DNA of 64,000 nucleotides from Pseudomonas grimontii. GTDB lineage: Bacteria; Pseudomonadota; Gammaproteobacteria; Pseudomonadales; Pseudomonadaceae. The DNA lies in contig NZ_VFES01000023.1 in NCBI RefSeq assembly GCF_007858185.1, forward strand, positions 29,643 through 93,642, written 5' to 3'. The notes below the pieces were generated by a model, which was given only the letters and a program-made list of their open reading frames with translations, had not been told where the DNA came from and made no database searches. The position numbers and the translations under genes were made by a program. Below, piece by piece: positions 59,440-64,000 of the stretch (positions are counted from its first letter, which is position 1; each line of letters opens with the position of its first letter).

Positions 59440-60918
59440 TCAGATCCAACCGAGCCAACTCCAATAAGTCGCCGCAAACACCAACATCAGCCCATACCCG
59501 ATCAACGTCACCAGGATCCCCACCTTGGCAAACTGCCGCGCCGTAAACGTCCCGGTCCCCAGGCACACCATGTTCTGCGGCGCATTGATCGGCAGGATAA
59601 ACCCGTAGCTCATCACAAACCCCAGCAGCATGGTCATCCCCAACCGGTTGAACTCCCCGGGCAAGGTCTGCAACACCGCAATCAGGATCGGCAACAGCGC
59701 CGAGGTCAACGCCGTGGCGCTGGCAAAGCCCAGGTGGATCACAATCAAAAACGCCCCCAGGATCGCAAACACCCCCAGCGGCCCGACCTGATCAAGGCCG
59801 GTGTGCGCCACCACCTGGGAGCCCAGCCATTGCCCGGCCTGGGTGGTCAGCAGCGCGGTACCGAGGCTGATGCCCACGCCAAATACAATCACCGTGCCCC
59901 ATGGAATGCGCGACTGCACATCCTTCCAGGTCATCACCCCAATCCCCGGCAGCAGCAGGAACACCAGCCCGGCGTAGGTGGTCGAGGTAGTGTCGAACGG
60001 GTGCAGGCGCCCTTCCGTCGCCCATGCCAACAGCAGCAGCACCGACACCGTCAGCAAGCGTTTCTGCGGGCCGGTCATCGGGCCGATGTCCACCAGGGAC
60101 TGGGCCACGGCCTCCTTGCCACCGGGGATGCTGTCGGTTTCCGGCGGCAGCAGCTTGATCACCAGGAACAGCAACACCGCCGACATGATCACCGCCCACG
60201 GCGCGCCGGCGATCAGCCAGTCGATCCACGACACGCGCTGGCCGAGCATCTTGTCCATAAAACCCACGGTCAGCAGGTTTTGCGCGGCGGCGGTCTGGAT
60301 GCCGACGTTCCAGATGCTGGTGCCCTGGGCCACCACGATCATCAGGCCGGCGGCAATGTTGGAGCGCTTGTCCACGCCAAACGCGGCAACCACGCCCATC
60401 ATGATCGGCACCACACAGGCGCTGCGTGCGGTGGCGCTGGGCACCACCAGGCTGAGCAGGATGGTCACCGCAATCGCCCCCAGCAGAATGCCGCGGGTGC
60501 TGGTGCCGACGCGGGTCAGGGTCACCAGGGCGATGCGCCGGTCCAGCCCGGTGTGGGTCATGGCCGCCGCGATGAACAACGCACCCGCCACCAGGGCCAG
60601 TGCCGGGTTGGAAAAGCCGGTGAGCGCCATGCTGATGGCCGGGCTGGAGCCGATCAGGTGCGTGGGGTCTTGCAGCGACGGTGCCGTGCCGAGCAAAAAC
60701 GCCATGAGCGAGGTGATCATGATCGCGCTGGCTTCATAGGACACCGCCTCGGTGATCCACACCACCACGGCAAACGCGAGGATCGCCAGCATGCGCTGCC
60801 CGGCCACCGGCAGCTCGGCGGGCAGCGGCAACAGCAGCACGCCGACCATCACCAATACACCGATCACCAGGCCCAGGGGCAACTTGAAGGATGTTGCGGT
60901 TGTTGCGGGGGCGTTCAT
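59440..60918 (-). CDS. DASS-family (SLC13) carboxylate/anion transporter
   Basis: The 492-residue membrane protein has eleven to thirteen hydrophobic segments and resembles the SLC13/DASS group that imports di- and tricarboxylates or sulfate with Na+. Family-type segments are V-P-S-A-T-A-R-S-A near 155, the W-G-T-V-I-V-F-G-V-G-I-S-L-G region near 340, and P-I-N-A-P-Q-N near 430. GGAG lies before the ATG at 60918. It begins 79 bases after the end of the kinase gene on the same strand. The substrate is unknown. Confidence 0.85.
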   Translation of the reverse strand: MNAPATTATSFKLPLGLVIGVLVMVGVLLLPLPAELPVAGQRMLAILAFAVVVWITEAVSYEASAIMITSLMAFLLGTAPSLQDPTHLIGSSPAISMALTGFSNPALALVAGALFIAAAMTHTGLDRRIALVTLTRVGTSTRGILLGAIAVTILLSLVVPSATARSACVVPIMMGVVAAFGVDKRSNIAAGLMIVVAQGTSIWNVGIQTAAAQNLLTVGFMDKMLGQRVSWIDWLIAGAPWAVIMSAVLLFLVIKLLPPETDSIPGGKEAVAQSLVDIGPMTGPQKRLLTVSVLLLLAWATEGRLHPFDTTSTTYAGLVFLLLPGIGVMTWKDVQSRIPWGTVIVFGVGISLGTALLTTQAGQWLGSQVVAHTGLDQVGPLGVFAILGAFLIVIHLGFASATALTSALLPILIAVLQTLPGEFNRLGMTMLLGFVMSYGFILPINAPQNMVCLGTGTFTARQFAKVGILVTLIGYGLMLVFAATYWSWLGWI

Positions 60919-60997
60919 GGCGGGCTCCGTCAGGCTCTGAATCAGGAGGGCAGCATGGGGCAAAGCGCCGCAACGGGTGTTGACGGGTATCAAGACC

Positions 60998-62368
60998 CTA
61001 GGTCAATAACTGGCTCAATACCGCCCGCAACTTGCCGGGCTTGAGCGGTTTGTTCAACAACGGCGCATCCAGCCGCCTTAATGCGCGGCGGCACTGGTCG
61101 GTGCGGTCGGCGGTGATGATCACGGCAGGGATGTTCTGCGCGAAATGCTCGCGCAGGTGCTTGACCACCGCACAGCCCACCACACCGTGGTCGAGGTGGT
61201 AGTCGGCAAGGATCAACTCCGGCGCCCGGCCCTGCAACGCCAGCAACGCCCCGGCCTGGTCGGTGGCAGTGATCACCTCACAGCCCCACTGCGCCAGCAG
61301 CGCGCGCATGCTGTCGAGGATGCTCACCTCATTATCGATCACCAGCAGGCGCCGCCCCGGCAGCGGGTTGCCCGTGGTCGGCAGCACCGGCAGTTGGCTG
61401 ATCGCCTGGGGCATCTCTTCGCTGATGGGCACCTCGATACTGAACATCGAGCCACGCCCCGGCCACGAACGGACCGCCACCGGGTAGCCGAGGATTTCGG
61501 CGATACGCTCGACAATCGCCAGGCCCAGCCCCACGCCTTTACGGTCTGAGGCACGGCCGACGTCGAGCTGGTTGAACTCGAGGAAGATCGCGTCGAGCCG
61601 GTCGGCTGCAATGCCGCGCCCGGTGTCCCACACCTCCAGGCGCAGGCGATCGCCACGGCGGCGCGCGCCGAGCAGGATGCAGCCCTCGTCGGTGTAGCGG
61701 CAGGCGTTGCTGAGGAAGTTGCGCAGGATGCGCGTCACCAGTCGCAAGTCGGTGCGAATCGCATAATGGCCGGTCCGCGCGCGCAGGTTCAGCCCGGCCG
61801 CCAGCGCCACCGACTGGAACTCCGAGACCAGCGGCGCAAACAGCTCATCCAGGCGATACAGCGCCACATCGGGCTTGACCGCCGCCTGGTCGAGCCGCGA
61901 AATATCCAGCAGGTCGGTGAGCAAATCCTCGGCGCCTTCCAGGGCCTGGTGGGTGCGCTCCACCAGCACCTGTTCGACGCTGGGCAAGTTACGTTCGCGC
62001 AGGGTCGAGATCAGCAGCCGCGCCGCGTTCAGCGGTTGCAGCAGGTCATGGCTGGCGGCGGCGAGGTATTTGTCCTTGCTGCGATTGGCAGCCTCGGCGG
62101 CGTCGCGCGCATCGCGCAGCTCCTGCTCGACCTGCTCACGTTGGGCGATCTGCTGTTGCAGATTGCGGTTGGCTTCCAGCAGTTCATCGGTGCGCGCCGC
62201 CACACGCTGCTCCAGCTCATCGTTGAGGCGAATGTAGCGGTTGCGCTCGGCCTCCAGTTCGTCAAGGCGCGCGGTGAGTTCCGGGTAGTGGCTCTTGCGC
62301 GCCGAGTGATTGCCCAGCCCCAGCAGCCCGGCCAGTGCCTGTAGCTGGTCGTCAGAGCGCTTCGCCAT
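60998..62368 (-). CDS. ercS: Hybrid sensor histidine kinase ErcS-like
   Basis: The 456-residue cytosolic protein has no membrane helix. It begins with a coiled coil (about 25-105) and then a histidine-kinase core: H-box A-A-S-H-D-L-L-Q-P-L-N near 115, N-box L-S-N-A-C-R-Y-T near 225, G-boxes D-T-G-R-G-I and G-V-G-L-G-L-A-I-V. A receiver domain follows (about 330-455), with the phosphorylated aspartate in L-I-L-A-D-Y-H. GAGGTG precedes the ATG at 62368, which lies inside the end of the ercA gene. The ercA-ercS pair is known from the ethanol-oxidation regulatory network of P. aeruginosa. Confidence 0.85.
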   Translation of the reverse strand: MAKRSDDQLQALAGLLGLGNHSARKSHYPELTARLDELEAERNRYIRLNDELEQRVAARTDELLEANRNLQQQIAQREQVEQELRDARDAAEAANRSKDKYLAAASHDLLQPLNAARLLISTLRERNLPSVEQVLVERTHQALEGAEDLLTDLLDISRLDQAAVKPDVALYRLDELFAPLVSEFQSVALAAGLNLRARTGHYAIRTDLRLVTRILRNFLSNACRYTDEGCILLGARRRGDRLRLEVWDTGRGIAADRLDAIFLEFNQLDVGRASDRKGVGLGLAIVERIAEILGYPVAVRSWPGRGSMFSIEVPISEEMPQAISQLPVLPTTGNPLPGRRLLVIDNEVSILDSMRALLAQWGCEVITATDQAGALLALQGRAPELILADYHLDHGVVGCAVVKHLREHFAQNIPAVIITADRTDQCRRALRRLDAPLLNKPLKPGKLRAVLSQLLT

Positions 62369-63515
62369 ACACCACCTCGACGTCACGCTGGCTCGACTCG
62401 CGCGGGTTAGTGAGGATGCACGGGTCGTGCATCGCATGTTGGGACAGGAACGGAATATCCGCCACGCGCACCCCATGCAAACCGAGGGTTTCGTGAAAAC
62501 CGATGGCGTGTTTCAGCGCAATCAGATGCTCCACCAGCCGCCCGCGAATCTGCCGATGGCTGAGGCCCCGGCAATCGATGCCGAACGTCTCGGCAATCAC
62601 CTTGAAGCGCTCCGGCGCCGAGTTGTAGTTGAACGCCACCACGTGTTCCACCAGCACCGCGTTGCACAAGCCATGGGGCAGGTCGAGAAACCCGCCGAGG
62701 CTGTGGGACATGGCATGCACCGCGCCGAGGATCGCATTGGAAAACGCCAACCCCGCCTGCATGCTGCCGAGCATGATCTTCTCGCGCAGGGCAATGTCAC
62801 CGGGGTTGGCGATCATCTGCACCAGGTTGCCGTTGATCAGGCGCATGGCTTCCAGCGCATGGGGGTCGGTGAGCGGGCCGTGGCCGGTGGACACGAACGC
62901 CTCGATGGCATGCACCAGTGCGTCGATGCCGGTGCAGGCGGACAGGAACGGATCCATGCTCGCCGTGGTTTCCGGGTCGATGAGAGACACATCCGGCACC
63001 ACCGCCTTGCTGACGATGGAAAACTTCATGCGTTCCTGCTGGTTGGAAATGATCACGAACTGCGAGACATCCGCCGAGGTGCCGGCGGTGGTGGGGATCA
63101 GGATCAACGGCGGGCTCGGCACGCGGATGGTGTCCACGCCTTCGAACTCGAGGATGCAGCGCCCATGGGCGACCACAATGCCGATGGCCTTGCCGCAGTC
63201 CATGGGGCTGCCGCCACCGATGGCCACGATCACGTCGCAATGGTTTTCCCGGTACACCTCGGCACCGAGCATCACTTCCTCGACGCGCGGGTTGGGCGAC
63301 ACGGCGCTGTACAGGCAGTAGTCGATGCCGATGGCCTGCAGGCTGGCTTCCACATCGGCGACCCAACCGGCGGCGATCACACCGGGGTCGCTGACCACCA
63401 GCACCTTGCGCGCGCCGAAGGTCTTGGCGTAGTTACCGACGTTATGCCGGCAGCCGGCACCGAAGATGATTTCAGGCGAGACGAATTTACGCAGGAGGCT
63501 CAGATTTGGGCTCAT
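62352..63515 (-). CDS. ercA: Iron-containing alcohol dehydrogenase ErcA
   Basis: The 387-residue group-III alcohol dehydrogenase has the NAD(P)-binding motif A-I-G-G-G-S-P-M-D near 95, T-T-A-G-T-S-A-D-V, and the metal-binding histidines in the H-A-I-E-A-F and H-A-M-S-H-S-L-G-G segments, with a further histidine in L-P-H-G-L. In P. aeruginosa ErcA is linked to control of the PQQ-dependent ethanol oxidation system rather than bulk catabolism. Here it follows a pqqA gene and overlaps ercS by 17 bases. Confidence 0.92.
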   Translation of the reverse strand: MSPNLSLLRKFVSPEIIFGAGCRHNVGNYAKTFGARKVLVVSDPGVIAAGWVADVEASLQAIGIDYCLYSAVSPNPRVEEVMLGAEVYRENHCDVIVAIGGGSPMDCGKAIGIVVAHGRCILEFEGVDTIRVPSPPLILIPTTAGTSADVSQFVIISNQQERMKFSIVSKAVVPDVSLIDPETTASMDPFLSACTGIDALVHAIEAFVSTGHGPLTDPHALEAMRLINGNLVQMIANPGDIALREKIMLGSMQAGLAFSNAILGAVHAMSHSLGGFLDLPHGLCNAVLVEHVVAFNYNSAPERFKVIAETFGIDCRGLSHRQIRGRLVEHLIALKHAIGFHETLGLHGVRVADIPFLSQHAMHDPCILTNPRESSQRDVEVVYGEAL

Positions 63516-63612
63516 TGGAAAGCCTGTTGTTATTATTTTTGGGAGATGCGCTTCACACTAACCCATTCGGGGGCGAATGCAATCAGACCAAAGGGTCATT
63601 CCCAATACGGCA

Positions 63613-63635
63613 CCGGCCAGCGCGAGGCTGGCCGG
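63613..63635 (-). terminator. Strong hairpin between pqqA and ercA
   Basis: CCGGCCAGC pairs with GCTGGCCGG around a five-base loop. It begins 8 bases after the pqqA stop. There is no T run after it, so it may be an attenuator or an RNA-processing or stabilising hairpin, as between pqqA and pqqB in other Pseudomonas, rather than a full terminator. Confidence 0.6.
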
Positions 63636-63642
63636 AGATGGA

Positions 63643-63714
63643 TCAGCGGCTGGCGAAGTACATGGTCACTTCGAAGCCGATACGCAGGTCGGTGAAGGCG
63701 GGTTTGGTCCACAT
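63643..63714 (-). CDS. pqqA: Pyrroloquinoline quinone precursor peptide PqqA (solitary copy)
   Basis: The 23-residue peptide begins M-W-T-K-P and carries F-E-V-T-M-Y-F, with the Glu and Tyr (spaced E-x-x-x-Y) that are linked and oxidised to form PQQ. Length and sequence match Pseudomonas PqqA almost fully. AGAGGA precedes the ATG. No pqqB, C, D or E gene follows in the window; the next gene is ercA. It is therefore probably an additional copy whose product is matured by enzymes encoded elsewhere. Confidence 0.92.
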   Translation of the reverse strand: MWTKPAFTDLRIGFEVTMYFASR

Positions 63715-63839
63715 GGGGAGAGTCCTCTTGTTGTGCCGGAAGATTCCGGTAAGGGCATTAATGCATGGGGGGATGGGGGGGCGAATGCTACTTTCGAAGT
63801 AAATGCCGCACTGCATTAGTCGCGAATGTACAGGGAGCA

Positions 63840-63867
63840 AAATGTGGGAGGGGCTTGCCCCCGATGA
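63840..63867. repeat. Single REP element
   Basis: AATGTGGGAGGGGCTTGCCC followed by CCGATGAG, one G shorter than the usual core. No inverted partner is visible within the remaining window. I see no gene in 63715-64000. Confidence 0.75.
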
Positions 63868-63907
63868 GCATGAGTATCTACACAACTTCAATAGAATAGT
63901 GCGTAGC

Positions 63908-63997
63908 AGCTGTCGAGCCTTGGCGAGGCTGCGTCAGGCGCGCTGCCGATTCAGGCTCGAGGCGCGGCCGACGCAGCCTCGCTTGCGCTCGGCAGCT
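63908..63997. repeat. Inverted repeat related to the 78-base element
   Basis: Starts with AGCTGTCGAGCCTTGGCGAG, as the repeats at 16965 and 17198, but with a different centre. The right arm (GACGCAGCCTCGCTTGCGCT) matches imperfectly. It reaches to within three bases of the window edge. Confidence 0.7.
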
Positions 63998-64000
63998 GCT

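Noticed and set aside
63715..63891. Longer frame including pqqA (82 codons)
   Set aside because: PqqA is a 23-24 residue peptide with its own ribosome-binding site; the upstream codons run through repeat DNA.
1..64000. CRISPR arrays, tRNA or rRNA genes, prophage or complete insertion sequences
   Set aside because: None seen. All repeats found are REP-like or short intergenic repeats without regular spacers or transposase genes.

Overview
The window looks like the chromosome of a Pseudomonas of the P. fluorescens group. It is GC-rich, contains typical Pseudomonas proteins (XenA, YghU, PqqA, ErcA/ErcS, RtcR/RtcB/RtcA, the AraFGH L-arabinose transporter), and carries many copies of the P. fluorescens-type REP sequence (GTGGGAGGGGGCTTGC and relatives), mostly as paired inverted copies between genes. 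I saw no rRNA, tRNA, CRISPR array, prophage or complete insertion sequence. Species assignment is inference.

Layout. 1-473: C-terminal end of a LacI-type regulator. 470-5326: RNA-repair locus, rtcB - nucleotidyltransferase - rtcA facing the sigma-54 activator rtcR, with a sigma-54 promoter before rtcB. 5500-5745: structured-looking leader before a 21-codon gene remnant. 5855-10755: AcoR-like sigma-54 activator divergent from a Gfo/Idh dehydrogenase, a TIM-barrel isomerase and a periplasmic sugar-binding protein, again behind a sigma-54 promoter. 10880-14760: YghU, MFS exporter with divergent AraC regulator, GST. 14898-28320: L-arabinose/pentose regulon of the non-phosphorylative (Weimberg-type) route: XylB-like SDR, periplasmic aldose epimerase, AraFGH, lactonase, 2-oxoglutarate-semialdehyde dehydrogenase, AraD1, MFS permease, IlvD/Edd-type sugar-acid dehydratase and a FadR-type GntR regulator. 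Two matching palindromes are the probable operators. 28445-32289: TonB receptor, xenA and its divergent ArsR regulator. 32298-33782: phosphoesterase and a Fic toxin-antitoxin pair. 33905-35823: a diguanylate cyclase and an unrecognised winged-helix-like protein, lying between 62-base direct repeats. 36058-39035: bestrophin and an amino-acid-type chemoreceptor with a sigma-28 promoter. 39085-42322: APC permease, LuxR solo with the plant-signal (PAR) signature, and proline iminopeptidase.

42485-53144: the most unusual region. A GntR-controlled catabolic island encodes a DUF1185 protein, alpha/beta hydrolase, aldehyde dehydrogenase, flavin reductase, GntR regulator and Nudix hydrolase, then a DUF1330 protein, a RibB with a degenerate RibA half, and a polyamine-type ABC importer. 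Three palindromes of the TGGTATACCA type sit at the three promoter regions. The set resembles a two-component flavin-monooxygenase pathway such as trigonelline breakdown, but no oxygenase is present in the window. 53685-59172: EmrB/EmrA-type efflux pair, then a TetR regulator divergent from an SDR and a quinone-oxidoreductase-like enzyme. 59440-63714: DASS transporter, ErcS hybrid kinase, ErcA iron alcohol dehydrogenase and a solitary pqqA. The right end is repeat DNA.
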